Virus record (IMG/VR): IMGVR_UViG_3300046517_001535
Span: 1 to 22,003 of that record
Strand: one strand, 5' to 3'
Length of the DNA stretch: 22,003 nucleotides
Source of the DNA: a virus
A program made the position numbers and the translations under genes. The notes under the pieces were generated by a model. That model had not been told where the DNA came from. It made no database searches and saw only the letters and a list, made by a program, of their open reading frames with translations. Positions 7,716 to 16,110 of the stretch are shown one piece after another. Position 1 is the first letter of the stretch. Every line of letters starts with the position of its first letter.

Positions 7716-9716
7716 TCAGAAGTCGAGCCCCAGGTCCTTCTTACTCGGGGGAATCGCCGGCGTCTGCGGCTCCGAGAGGTCCACGCCGTAGCCATCGCCG
7801 GCGGCGTCGAGCTCGGCCGCGTTGTGGGGCGGCGGAGGCTGCGGCTTGCCGGCGTCAGGCGACTGCTCGGGTGCCGAGTTGAGGCCGTACTTGCGGCGGA
7901 GCCAGCGATCGAGCGTCGAGTTGTCGACGGGGACCTTCGCGGCCTGCAGCGCCCGCGTGGCGCGGGTGACCTGGTCAGGCGTCCACTCGGGCGCCCATTT
8001 CGACTTGGGGTCCTGGCCGGCCTCGAGGTTCGTCTTCGTCGAGTCGAAGAAGCGGCCCTTGACCTTGCCCTTGAGCATGATGCCGGTGATCCAGTCGGAG
8101 ACCTGGTCGGTGGTAACCTTGTGCCCCTGCTTCTTCTCGTAGGTGATCTTCTTCTCGAGCTGGCTCTCTGCGCTCCGGTAGAAGGTCGCCTGGTCGTCGG
8201 TCCACGTCGAGACGTCCTTGCCCTTCGGCCCGAACAGCTGCGCGCTGCGTCCGGCCTCGAGGAGCATGTCCGCTTCCTCTTTTGACAGGGCAGAGGGCTT
8301 CGCGGCCTGGCCGTGCGCCTCGGCGAACTTCTCGTAAGCTTCCTTCTGGTCCTTCACCGCGAGCCCCGAGATGACGTCACGCTGGAACTGGGCGAAGGGC
8401 ATCGACCCGTACTTCTCGGCGTTGTCGCGTAGGTCGGCGAGGAACCTGCCCATCGCGGCGAGTTGCTCGGGGCGATCTCCGGCACCCGCTTTGTGCGCCT
8501 TGTACGAGCGCGCGTTGTCCTCGAGCTTGTCCCAGCCGACCTGGTCGTTCGCGCGCATCCAGGCCTCAGTCTTCGGGTTGACGTCGTTCATGTCGTGCCG
8601 CTTGAGCCAGTCGCCGAGCGCCGAGCTGTAGGCGTCGGACTTGACGGCGACCTCCTGGCGCTTGCCGAGCTCGAGCTGGTGGTCGAACGCCTCGCTTGCC
8701 GCCTTCGTGCGCTTCTCGGGCGGCAGCTGGGTCCACGTCTCGATTGCCTTCCCGGCGTCGATGAAGCCGTTGGGGCGGCGCGCGCCTTCGATGACGGAGG
8801 AGGCGAGCCCCTCGGCACCGTCCTTCTGCTCCGCGAGCACGACCGCCTTGTCGTAGTTGTCGAGCTGCTTGCCCAGCACGCCGCGGTTCGCCTCGAGGAC
8901 CTCGCGCGCCTTCACGATGTTCTGATGCGGGCCCGGAGCGAGCAGGTTGTCGAGCCGTACGGAGGCGATGTCGGCGCGCAGCCCGCGCTCGTACTTTGCC
9001 TCTGCGTCGGGGCGTCCTTCGAACATTCCGCGCACCGCGCCGACAGCCTCGCCGAAGAGGTGCGCGGCGCCCGAGTCACTGCCGGGGTCCGCTGCGGAGC
9101 CGCGCACCGCCGCGTCGCCGATGTTGGCCGCTGCATCCTGCTGCTCGACCTCGACCTGCTGCTCGACATGTGCACCGGCTCTATCGAGCAGGTGCCGGTC
9201 GTACTCCTGGACGCGCTCGAGGAAGAGCTTCTTCGTCTCATCGTCGGTGAAGCCCGCAGCAATCTGATCGCGCCTCTGTGCGAGCGACTTAAAGAGGGGC
9301 TGCTCGGCCGCGGCCGCCGCCTTGCCGCGGGTGCCGAGGAAGCCTCTGTCGGCCGCAGGGTTGGTGAGGTCGAGCTTGACGGTGCGGTCGCCCGCGGCGG
9401 TCGCGGCATCGATGGCGTCAGGGGTCGCCTGAAGCGCCGGCGTGCTCCCGCCGACGACCTGTGTTGACGGGTCCGAAGGCGCACCGCTAAACGCGGCAGT
9501 GGCGCCGTTGGCGTAGGAGGCAAAGCCATTGGCGGCGTCGGCGGCGCGCGCCTGGTGTTTGAACTTGTCGTACTCCTGTGCCGCCTGGTCGATGCCCTTG
9601 CCGACGGTGTCGAGCCCGCGATCAAGGGCGCCGTACTCGGGGCGCTCGAGCTGCACGGAGCCGGGCACTCGGGTCTCCGGATGCGCCTGCGGCTCCTCGT
9701 AGATGGGGACCTTCAC
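7716..9716 (-). CDS. Internal virion protein, T7 gp15-like position
   Basis: The 666-residue protein starts with GTG at 9716, overlapping the previous stop by GTGA. The N-terminus (MKVPIYEEPQAHPETRVPGS) is typical of podovirus internal virion proteins. Next comes a segment reading LDRGLDTVGKGIDQAAQEYD, then long Ala/Glu/Gln/Asp-rich, largely helical sequence with coiled-coil potential, e.g. ERVQEYDRHLLDRAGAHVEQ. No enzyme motif, signal peptide or membrane segment is seen. It is expected to be packed in the head and ejected with the DNA. The C-terminal 60 residues are Pro/Asp-rich. Its stop overlaps the ribosome site (GAGGTGA) of the giant gene. Confidence 0.75.
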   Translation of the reverse strand: MKVPIYEEPQAHPETRVPGSVQLERPEYGALDRGLDTVGKGIDQAAQEYDKFKHQARAADAANGFASYANGATAAFSGAPSDPSTQVVGGSTPALQATPDAIDAATAAGDRTVKLDLTNPAADRGFLGTRGKAAAAAEQPLFKSLAQRRDQIAAGFTDDETKKLFLERVQEYDRHLLDRAGAHVEQQVEVEQQDAAANIGDAAVRGSAADPGSDSGAAHLFGEAVGAVRGMFEGRPDAEAKYERGLRADIASVRLDNLLAPGPHQNIVKAREVLEANRGVLGKQLDNYDKAVVLAEQKDGAEGLASSVIEGARRPNGFIDAGKAIETWTQLPPEKRTKAASEAFDHQLELGKRQEVAVKSDAYSSALGDWLKRHDMNDVNPKTEAWMRANDQVGWDKLEDNARSYKAHKAGAGDRPEQLAAMGRFLADLRDNAEKYGSMPFAQFQRDVISGLAVKDQKEAYEKFAEAHGQAAKPSALSKEEADMLLEAGRSAQLFGPKGKDVSTWTDDQATFYRSAESQLEKKITYEKKQGHKVTTDQVSDWITGIMLKGKVKGRFFDSTKTNLEAGQDPKSKWAPEWTPDQVTRATRALQAAKVPVDNSTLDRWLRRKYGLNSAPEQSPDAGKPQPPPPHNAAELDAAGDGYGVDLSEPQTPAIPPSKKDLGLDF

Positions 9717-10177
9717 CCGCCGAACCCGCCCCCACCGACGCTTCCGATGGCGCTACCGGCGAGGCCCGTGAAGCCGCCCCAGAAGTCGCGCTCGATGTTG
9801 CCGCGCTCCGTGTCGTGGTTCTGCGCGAGAGTGTCCGCCTGGACCTTGAAGCCCCAGGCCTCGCGCGCGGCGTTGGCCCTCAGGGTCATCACATCGCGCT
9901 CGGCGGCGCCGGCCGTGTTGGACTGCACCTGCGCCGCGGTGCCCGAGTTGATGTCGACGCCGCTGTTCGCGTACGCGAGGCGCTGGGCTGCGACCGTCTG
10001 CGCGCCGCGAAGCCTCGTCTTGTAGATGTCCGCCTCGGTCGAGTCGATGGCGCCGGACTGCTTGACCGCGAGCAGCTGGGAGTTGGCGGCGTACTCCCTG
10101 TCCGTCGTCGCGAGCCCCGAGTTGGTCTTGTCGCCCAGCAGCGCGAACTTGGGACCGAGAGTCATAATGCTGCCCAT
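9713..10177 (-). CDS. Internal virion protein, T7 gp14-like
   Basis: The 154-residue protein starts with ATG at 10177 after the strongest ribosome site in the window (AGGAGGAG, 4-5 bases upstream). The upstream open frame (62 codons) is a His/Arg-rich shadow. It is Ala/Gln/Asn/Thr-rich and helical, and ends in a Gly-rich hydrophobic tail (FTGLAGSAIGSVGGGGFGG). Small Ala-rich proteins of this type at this position in podoviruses are ejected into the host envelope, probably forming part of the channel for DNA entry. The assignment comes mainly from order (after tubular proteins A and B, before two large internal proteins) and composition. It overlaps the next gene by GTGA. Confidence 0.7.
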   Translation of the reverse strand: MGSIMTLGPKFALLGDKTNSGLATTDREYAANSQLLAVKQSGAIDSTEADIYKTRLRGAQTVAAQRLAYANSGVDINSGTAAQVQSNTAGAAERDVMTLRANAAREAWGFKVQADTLAQNHDTERGNIERDFWGGFTGLAGSAIGSVGGGGFGG

Positions 10178-10179
10178 TT

Positions 10180-12975
10180 TCACTCCTCCTGTGCAGACGC
10201 GATGACGCGGCTGATGCCTAAGACGGTGACCGGCCTGGGACTGGACTGGGCGAGGCAGGCTCGAGCGCCCACGTCCCAACTGCCTTTGACCTGCATGTCG
10301 ACGACCGCCGTGGCGGCCGAGATGAAGCCCGTGCCGTCGATGTCGACGTCGCGCTGGTCCCACTCCTCCATCTCGGAGACCTTGAACGTAGGGCCGACGC
10401 GCAGGCCGACTGAGTTGTCGACCTCGAAGCCGACGCGCGAGATGACCTGACGGCGCAGCCGGTTGTTGCCTGCGATGATGTCGAGCGTCTCGAGCTGCGG
10501 CCGGAAGCGAAGGCCGACGCGGGCGACGAAGATGGCCACAGCCGCGTCGCTCACCGCGTTCGTTTCGGGCACGGCGTCGTAGACGTCGACCGGACTACCG
10601 TTCTTGTCGACGAGCTCGCCGTTCGTGACGGTAAACGGCCCGGCCGGGTCCGTCCCGCGCGCGAGCACCCAAACCTGTTTCCCCTCGAGCAGCGTGAGCT
10701 GATTGAACCCGTTCGCCGCCAGAATCCCATCCGGAAAGCCGGTGACGGGCGGCCCAGAGTAGGTGATGGCGCAGTCGATGCTGACGTCATCGGGCCACTG
10801 CTCGGGGAACGCCGGATCAGGCTGGCGATTGCCCTTCGCGTCGCGGAACGGGGCGTTGCGCACCACCCGCGACGTCATCCGCTCGATGTACGTGACGGGC
10901 GCGTTGTTCACGGTGCGCTGCACCGCGACGTACACGGCATCCTCGTCGCCTTCCGGGACGCTGCACAGGCTGATGACCTTGCCGTCGGTGTCGTGGTGCG
11001 CCCACGCCCACGTCTCGCCGACCAGGGTCGCCGAGAGCAGCTTGCCGTCCCCACGCGCGGCCCAGACGAGTCCCCACGGGTCGCGCGCATAGCACCAGTC
11101 GACGAGCTGCTTGTTGGCGCCGACGAACAGATGCCGGGCGGGGTTTGAGATGTCCATGCCGCGGTAGCTGTACTGCTGGCCGTCTGTCACCAGGGCGCGT
11201 ACGCCGATGCCCTTCGCTCGCGCGTACAGCGCCGCCCCGGCGACGACGAGGGGCGTGAGCGTCGTGGCGCCCGCTTCGTCTTCGACCCGCACGTCCAGGT
11301 CATTGAAGGCCAGCGCGCCCCCCTGCGAGCCACCCGCGCCCCAGACGGACGAGCCCGTGAGCACGAGCAGGCGCTGACGCGGCAGCAGGGAGTAGACGTC
11401 CTCCCGGTGCCGCGCCGCCAGGTTGAACTCGACCGCTTCGTCCTCGACGTCGACCTCGTGCCTGTCGAAGTCGTAGAAGTTCCCCACGGCCGAAGCCCGA
11501 ACCGTCGACACACCGCTGATGCTTGCGACGAAGAGTCGCCGCTGCTGAAAATAGGCTACCGCCCGTGGTCGCACGAGTCGCCGAACGTCCTCGCCCGGCC
11601 CGCCCTGGTTGATCGTCTCGGTCGCCGTACCGTACGGTTCCTCGCCCTGCGGGGGCTGAATGGCGAAGTTCGGCTCGTCGCCGGCGTCGACGAATTGCCG
11701 CGTCGCCGTCTCGCCAATGAACCCAGCCGGGGCAGTGGGCCCGCGCCGCCGGTAGAATCGAAAGCTCTGTACGACGTACGTGCCCGCGCCGTCCGGAGTG
11801 GCGGGCGGAACGTCGGCGGCCTGGACGGCCATTCTCGCGAACCATGGAGGCGGAGCCGCGCCGAGGAAGTAAGGCTCCCGCGCCAACATCACCGGGACGC
11901 CCTTCACGACGAAGAACGAAGAGGGCGTCAGGTCCGAGTCGGGGACCCCGGTCCCGGCGAAGAGATTCGTGCGGTAGGCGTCCGTGTCCTGAAACCAGCC
12001 CGAGTAGTAGTGGTTCATCACCTCGGGCGACGTCTCAAAACTGCGGCCGGTCACGTTGTCCTTCACCCGCATGGTCACGAGGTACTGCCACGACTCGCCG
12101 CTTCCAATGGGTGCGCCGGCGTACGGAAGCAGCCCGCGCAGAATCCAATGGGATCCGCCAGCGGCCGGGCCGCCCTCGGTCAGGAGGTTATCGGGCGGTT
12201 TCACATCCGCTGACTGCATTCCGGCGGCGTTCCCGCCGACGACGCACATGTACAAAGCGCGCCAGGTCTTCACGGTGCTTCCGTCCGCGATGATCGACTG
12301 CCCCTCGAGCACGGCCATGTCGCCGGCGTTGACGACGCGCTCCGCAGAACTCGCGTCCCACAGCGTCGCGACGCCGGGTGGGTTCCCGAGAAATGAGCCG
12401 TACAGCGGTATCACCATGGCATACGGACGCGTGACGCCCTGGCTGTTGCCCGCGAAGGTGGCAAAGCCGGGAGCACCGGCAGCGTCACTTCCGACGTCGC
12501 GCCAGTTCGGCGCGTACGGCACGTACCGAACCTTCGCCAGCGTCCAGGCGTTGTTGGCGAAGGAAAGCTCGCGCGCATCGTGGTTCGGGTGCGTCAGCGT
12601 CAGCGTGTCGCCGTACTGCGCGTACTGCAACAGCGACAGCTCGTTGTCCGAATACGGCGTCGCGAGCAGCACGAACGGCACCTGCGCGCCGAGCTGGTAC
12701 ACGCGCAGGTAGAAGCGGCCGAGCTCGAGCACGAAGCCGGAGTTGTCCGCGGCGAGAAACGGCAGGAGGCGCACGGTGGGCGCCTCGTCGTCCGCCATCT
12801 GCGTCGCCTTCCCGACCCAGGTCGTGCCCGGTCGAGACATCGCCGCGCCCTGCGGGGTGATGACGAAGTTGCGCACCCGCCGCGCGCCGTGCGCCCATGC
12901 AGGCAGGTCGGTGCGGCCCCACAGCAGCGGATCGAGCTCGCCCGAGGCGAAGCTCGTCTGTCGCACGACGGGCAT
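10180..12975 (-). CDS. Tail tubular protein B-like (T7 gp12-like nozzle)
   Basis: The 931-residue protein forms the tail nozzle of short-tailed phages. Its N-terminus carries the family signature: SFASGELDPLLWGRTDLPAW, then GARRVRNFVITPQGAAMSRP followed by GTTWVG ('F-aGElsp-l-gR-Dl-y-ga-l-N-iv-p-GgA-RpG'). The rest is a long beta-rich chain with QQRRLFVASISGVSTVRAS near the middle ('f-q-RL-f-g---v-S-') and conserved WGAGGSQGG-type loops. I chose ATG at 12975 (TGATG overlap with protein A). The open frame runs 55 codons further up but that is an Arg/Ala-rich shadow. The length is within the range of large gp12-like proteins. The stop lies in the strong ribosome site of the next gene. Confidence 0.9.
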   Translation of the reverse strand: MPVVRQTSFASGELDPLLWGRTDLPAWAHGARRVRNFVITPQGAAMSRPGTTWVGKATQMADDEAPTVRLLPFLAADNSGFVLELGRFYLRVYQLGAQVPFVLLATPYSDNELSLLQYAQYGDTLTLTHPNHDARELSFANNAWTLAKVRYVPYAPNWRDVGSDAAGAPGFATFAGNSQGVTRPYAMVIPLYGSFLGNPPGVATLWDASSAERVVNAGDMAVLEGQSIIADGSTVKTWRALYMCVVGGNAAGMQSADVKPPDNLLTEGGPAAGGSHWILRGLLPYAGAPIGSGESWQYLVTMRVKDNVTGRSFETSPEVMNHYYSGWFQDTDAYRTNLFAGTGVPDSDLTPSSFFVVKGVPVMLAREPYFLGAAPPPWFARMAVQAADVPPATPDGAGTYVVQSFRFYRRRGPTAPAGFIGETATRQFVDAGDEPNFAIQPPQGEEPYGTATETINQGGPGEDVRRLVRPRAVAYFQQRRLFVASISGVSTVRASAVGNFYDFDRHEVDVEDEAVEFNLAARHREDVYSLLPRQRLLVLTGSSVWGAGGSQGGALAFNDLDVRVEDEAGATTLTPLVVAGAALYARAKGIGVRALVTDGQQYSYRGMDISNPARHLFVGANKQLVDWCYARDPWGLVWAARGDGKLLSATLVGETWAWAHHDTDGKVISLCSVPEGDEDAVYVAVQRTVNNAPVTYIERMTSRVVRNAPFRDAKGNRQPDPAFPEQWPDDVSIDCAITYSGPPVTGFPDGILAANGFNQLTLLEGKQVWVLARGTDPAGPFTVTNGELVDKNGSPVDVYDAVPETNAVSDAAVAIFVARVGLRFRPQLETLDIIAGNNRLRRQVISRVGFEVDNSVGLRVGPTFKVSEMEEWDQRDVDIDGTGFISAATAVVDMQVKGSWDVGARACLAQSSPRPVTVLGISRVIASAQEE

Positions 12976-13616
12976 CAGCGAAACCGCTCGTACGGCGAGA
13001 CCCGCTCGTCGAGCCGCTTCTCGGCGTTGAAGGACGCGCGGCCGGCGCGGGCCAGGGCCAGCTCGTACTTCTGCTGCATCGCGGCGGCGACCGAGGGGCG
13101 CTTCGAGAGCGCCAGCGCCAGGTCGGCGGCGAGGTGCCACGCCAGGGCGTCGACGAAGAGAGGGGTGAAGCGCGGGGGCTGCGTCACCTGCGCCGTGTAG
13201 ACGAGCTCGGGCGTCGCCTGGTTGGTGAGCAGGACGCGGCCGAGCGTGGCGTCGTCCTCAATGACGAAGTGCACCTGGGGCGCGAACGTCTGCAGGAAGC
13301 CCATGCGCGTCGGCCGCAGCTCGTCGGCCACCGGCACGGGGTGCCAGATGTACCGCGGCACGAGGCAGTCAGCGGGCAGCGAGAACACGCCGACCCAACC
13401 GTTGCGGGTGACGCCGCTCAGCTGAACGAGCGGGAAGCGGCGCGTGGCGAAGGGCCAGGGGAGGGTCTCGAGCACTGCGTCGCGCGAGACGGGGTACAGG
13501 CCGCGACACGTCTCGGCGACCACGCCGGTGTCGAGCTCGAGGTCGTCGATGAGCTTATTCGTCTGCCCGATGCGGCTGAGCGCTCGGTTGCAGATGGCGG
13601 CCTCGGCGGTCGGCAC
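12975..13616 (-). CDS. Tail tubular protein A-like (T7 gp11-like adaptor)
   Basis: The 213-residue protein is expected to form the ring joining the portal to the tail nozzle. Family features: AEAAICNRALSRIGQ at residues 4-18, LIDDLELDTGVVAETCRGLY, then SRDAVLETLPWPFATRR near 44-60 (the typical 'r-vl-x-x-x-WpFA-r' signature). Beta-rich middle follows, then a C-terminal FVDALAWHLAADLALALS helix, also typical. The GTG at 13616 is the only usable start: an in-frame TGA lies three codons upstream. The gene stops in a TGATG overlap with tail tubular protein B, as these two are normally paired. Confidence 0.88.
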   Translation of the reverse strand: MPTAEAAICNRALSRIGQTNKLIDDLELDTGVVAETCRGLYPVSRDAVLETLPWPFATRRFPLVQLSGVTRNGWVGVFSLPADCLVPRYIWHPVPVADELRPTRMGFLQTFAPQVHFVIEDDATLGRVLLTNQATPELVYTAQVTQPPRFTPLFVDALAWHLAADLALALSKRPSVAAAMQQKYELALARAGRASFNAEKRLDERVSPYERFR

Positions 13617-13630
13617 GCGCCATCACCGCC

Positions 13631-14032
13631 TCAGGCGTCTTCGTCCGCGGCCCGCTTGCCCGTCGGCCCCTTCGGCTGCGGGCCCTTCGGCTGCGAGACG
13701 ATGCTGGCCGTCGGCCCCTTCGGCTGCTCGGGCTTCGGCTCGGCCGCGGCGGTGTCTTCATCGGCCGGGACGGCTTCCCACGTGTGCGAGGGCTTCATCG
13801 TGAGCGGGAGGGCGATTACCTGCCCCGGCTGCACGCGGCCGATGCCGGTGACGAAGCCGTTCGCCGTGACCCGGTAGAAGGCGTGCGTCTTCGTCTTCTT
13901 GGTGTCGGCCTCGATCTTCTTGCGCCGGGTGTCTCGCGCGGCGATGAGCGCCTGCTGCATCGCCATCTCGCGGGGGTCCTTGGCGCGAATCGCCTCGGCC
14001 AGTATGAGAATGTCTTCCTTGTCGATCGCCAT
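13631..14032 (-). CDS. Head-region protein with QPKGP-repeat tail
   Basis: The 133-residue protein starts with ATG at 14032, just after the cement-protein stop (TGACCATG), with GCAGGAGT upstream. Residues 1-50 are a charged helical segment (LAEAIRAKDPREMAMQQALI then RRKKIEADTKK). Residues about 50-85 form a small beta-like domain: FYRVTANGFVTGIGRVQPGQ. The tail (about 95-133) is Pro/Lys/Gly-rich and repeats QPKGP three times. I do not recognise a family. Position between cement protein and tail adaptor suggests a minor head or head-completion role, and the 'vTGiGrv-pGq-i-lP' segment looks like a small structural-protein domain, but this is inference. Confidence 0.7.
   Translation of the reverse strand: MAIDKEDILILAEAIRAKDPREMAMQQALIAARDTRRKKIEADTKKTKTHAFYRVTANGFVTGIGRVQPGQVIALPLTMKPSHTWEAVPADEDTAAAEPKPEQPKGPTASIVSQPKGPQPKGPTGKRAADEDA
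13662..13727 (-). repeat. Repeat encoding QPKGP units
   Basis: An 18-base unit reading (plus strand) GTCGGCCCCTTCGGCTGC occurs at 13662-13679 and again at 13710-13727. A near-copy (GGGCCCTTCGGCTGC) directly follows the first. They encode the QPKGP(T) units in the tail of the head-region protein. The near-identical DNA suggests recent duplication, and copy number may vary between relatives. Confidence 0.75.
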
Positions 14033-14034
14033 GG

Positions 14035-14508
14035 TCAGACTCCTGCGTCGGCTGCGAGGGCGTTGTCGGCGTGCATGCCGTACGACGCGTGGACCGAACC
14101 CGCGGTCAGCGCCTCGACGGCCACCGTGTACTTGAGGCCGAACGCGTTCTTGCGCAGGCCGGCGGGCAGCCGCGGCCCGAGCGGAATGATGAGCCCGGCC
14201 ACGAGCTGCGTGACGAGGTAGGCGGGCGTCGTACGCAGCACCTTGACGTTCGCCTGGTTCTCGTCGTCAGACTCGACGAGCGAGAATTGCACCGTCGCCG
14301 TGCTGTTGGCCGACGCGAACGCCGCCGTCACCTTCACGTAGAGGTCGGCCGCGTTGGCCTTGCCGATGTCGGAAGGCACCGCGTTGTCGCCGCTGCTCGG
14401 CACCGTACCCGGCGCCGGCTTGACGACGAACTTCTCAGAGTACACGGACCCCACCACCTGACCCGTGAGGTCCTGGTTGTCCGACAGCAATCCGCCCATG
14501 TCGATCAT
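14035..14508 (-). CDS. Bbp16-like capsid cement/decoration protein
   Basis: The 157-residue protein follows the coat gene, as the cement protein does in BPP-1-like phages. It shows the family layout: MGGLLSDNQDLTGQVVGSVYSE at the start (the 'lfSdaQa-t' pattern), a central beta-rich domain with DLYVKVTAAFASANSTATVQ, then a LIIPLGPRLPAGLRKNAFGL segment and a final strand GSVHASYGMHADN. Such proteins clamp neighbouring coat subunits and stabilise the DNA-filled head. It has a good ribosome site (TGAGGAGAC, about 8 bases before ATG). The core TCCAAGG found in the upstream element also occurs 20 bases before this start, within the end of the coat gene, possibly by chance. Confidence 0.85.
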   Translation of the reverse strand: MIDMGGLLSDNQDLTGQVVGSVYSEKFVVKPAPGTVPSSGDNAVPSDIGKANAADLYVKVTAAFASANSTATVQFSLVESDDENQANVKVLRTTPAYLVTQLVAGLIIPLGPRLPAGLRKNAFGLKYTVAVEALTAGSVHASYGMHADNALAADAGV

Positions 14509-14520
14509 GTTCGTGTCTCC

Positions 14521-15522
14521 TCAGACGACCTTGGACTCGGTGTTGCTGATGCCGTCGGTGAGCCGCACGTCGATGCCCATGCCGATGTCGAAGAGGCGAC
14601 CCAGCGGGTTGTCCTCCTGGTACGTCGACGTGGTGGTGCGGTCCGACGCCTGGAACTGGAGGTACTTCCGCGCGAAGCGGTTGCAGTAGATGCGCGCGTA
14701 GCCGTTCTGTCCGGCGTCGGGCAGGATGTGGATGGCGGTGGTGAGCGCGTCGAGCAGCAGCTTGCCGGTGCGCACGACCACCGACTCGTCGATGTTGCAG
14801 AGGCGCACGACGTACCGCGCGTCCTCGACGCACAGGCCGACGTGGTGCTTGAAGTACTTCTGCCAGCCCGGGTAGGTACCCCCGTTGACGCCCCGGAGCG
14901 GCACGCGGCCCATGTCGATCTGCTCGAGGCCGGCCGTGAAGCCCGCCGGCACGATGCCGTAGACGCGACCCGGGCCCCAGCCGACGACCCACATGGAGGT
15001 CTTGTCGTTGTCCGCGTCGACGGTGGCGAAGTCGTTGAAGTCGACAATCTGCCCCGACCACGGGCCCGACTTCGAGTTGAGCCGCGGCGTCAGGCCCAGG
15101 ATGCGCTCGGGCGAGGCGGCCGTGGTCTCGTAGAAGTACGCGTTCTCGAGCTGGTTGCCCAGGCCCTCGAGCTTGCGCATGTCCTTCGACAGGCGCATCG
15201 CCGCGCCGTTGGGCGCCTGCATGAGCGTGTCGTCAATCTCCGACACCGTGGCGAGCTCGCCGCAGGTCTCCTCGGCGTACTGCTCGGTCGACTCGGAGCC
15301 GATGATGCCCTCGTTGACTCGCCGCCAGTTGCCGCTCGGCAGGCTGCGCTCGGAGCCGACCTTGTGCGACATGCCGTTGTTGCAGGTGACGAACGGGATG
15401 TCCTGCATGAACCCGTTCACCCGCTGCAGCACGCGCGCGATGGGCACGAGCGAGCCGTCGCGCGCCTGCCCCTCGGCGAGCTGCGACAGCGTGAGGAAGT
15501 CCTGGCCGATTGCGACGCTCAT
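14521..15522 (-). CDS. Major capsid protein (BPP-1 Bbp17-like HK97-fold family)
   Basis: The 333-residue coat protein builds the icosahedral head. The N-terminus fits this family: LTLSQLAEGQARDGSLVPIA, then VLQRVNGFMQDIPFVTCN and GSERSLPSGNWRRVNEGI, matching the typical pattern of helix, 'n-il-d-pfv-gN', and 'R-LPs-xWR-lN-gv'. Later come MRKLEGLGNQLENAYFYE (near 115-132), GLTPRLNSKSG, and the GWGPGRVYGIVPAG region. Length is normal, and no long N-terminal delta domain or DNA insertion is seen. Its ATG follows the scaffold stop by three bases, with AAAGG upstream. The cement-protein gene follows at once. HK97 fold is known for the family, not visible directly. Confidence 0.93.
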   Translation of the reverse strand: MSVAIGQDFLTLSQLAEGQARDGSLVPIARVLQRVNGFMQDIPFVTCNNGMSHKVGSERSLPSGNWRRVNEGIIGSESTEQYAEETCGELATVSEIDDTLMQAPNGAAMRLSKDMRKLEGLGNQLENAYFYETTAASPERILGLTPRLNSKSGPWSGQIVDFNDFATVDADNDKTSMWVVGWGPGRVYGIVPAGFTAGLEQIDMGRVPLRGVNGGTYPGWQKYFKHHVGLCVEDARYVVRLCNIDESVVVRTGKLLLDALTTAIHILPDAGQNGYARIYCNRFARKYLQFQASDRTTTSTYQEDNPLGRLFDIGMGIDVRLTDGISNTESKVV

Positions 15523-15525
15523 CTA

Positions 15526-16110
15526 TCAGCTGCCTTTCGGTGCCCACATCGGGGCGGATTGCGGGTACATCGCCTTCAGCTCTTCGGCCGTGAAGCCGTG
15601 CAGCACCGCCGGCCCGCGCTGCTTGCCCGCGGCCGACGCGGCAGCGTTGGCGATGGTGTCTTCGGCCAGGTCCTTCCCGTGGCGAGCGAAGAGCTTCTGC
15701 ATCGCCGGGTGATTCAGCAGCCCGCTCTTCTCGAGCAGTGCGCGCGCCTCGGGTTCCTGGTCGAGGTACTTCACCTGGTAGCGCTGGACCTCGAGCTTCG
15801 CCTGCTCGGGCATCGCCGCAGCAGCGTCAGACCACTGCTTGAGCGTCGCCGCGCGCGAGGCCGCAGCTTCGTCGTTGCTCTTCTTCGTGAGCGCCTCGAC
15901 GGACTTGGCGACGGTGCCCGTCAGCGTCTTGTGGTGAAAGTCGAAGAGCGACTGCGCGACCTTGCCGTCGAGCTTCGAGTCGGCCGCGAGCTTCTTGAAC
16001 TCGACGAGCTCGGGCGCCTTCGCGTCGAAGCCCTCGGGCAGCTTCAGCTCGAGCGTGCTTGCTGCTGCGGCCGCGGCGGCTGCTGCTGCGGCGGTCAGGT
16101 CGTCAGCCAT
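15526..16110 (-). CDS. Capsid scaffolding protein
   Basis: The 194-residue protein lies directly before the major coat gene, the standard place for the scaffold that guides procapsid assembly and is later removed. After an 11-alanine tract (residues 7-17) comes LELKLPEGFDAKAPELVEF, typical of phage scaffolds ('l-p-egf-x-d-x-l-x-f'), then KLAADSKLDGKVAQSLFDFH, a long Lys/Glu/Ala/Gln-rich helix, and a C-terminal part with HPAMQKLFARHGKDLAED. No Ser-His protease motif is visible, so it seems to be scaffold only. The ATG at 16110 sits inside the end of the upstream gene. Stop and next start are joined as TGATAGATG, giving tight coupling with the coat protein. Confidence 0.85.
   Translation of the reverse strand: MADDLTAAAAAAAAAAASTLELKLPEGFDAKAPELVEFKKLAADSKLDGKVAQSLFDFHHKTLTGTVAKSVEALTKKSNDEAAASRAATLKQWSDAAAAMPEQAKLEVQRYQVKYLDQEPEARALLEKSGLLNHPAMQKLFARHGKDLAEDTIANAAASAAGKQRGPAVLHGFTAEELKAMYPQSAPMWAPKGS
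16060..16092 (-). repeat. GCN tract encoding 11 alanines in the scaffold gene
   Basis: Eleven consecutive alanine codons (GCA, GCC and GCG mixed) encode residues 7-17 of the scaffold. Mixed codons make simple slippage less likely than in a pure repeat, but the tract could still vary in length between relatives. It likely forms a flexible or helical N-terminal arm. Confidence 0.8.
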
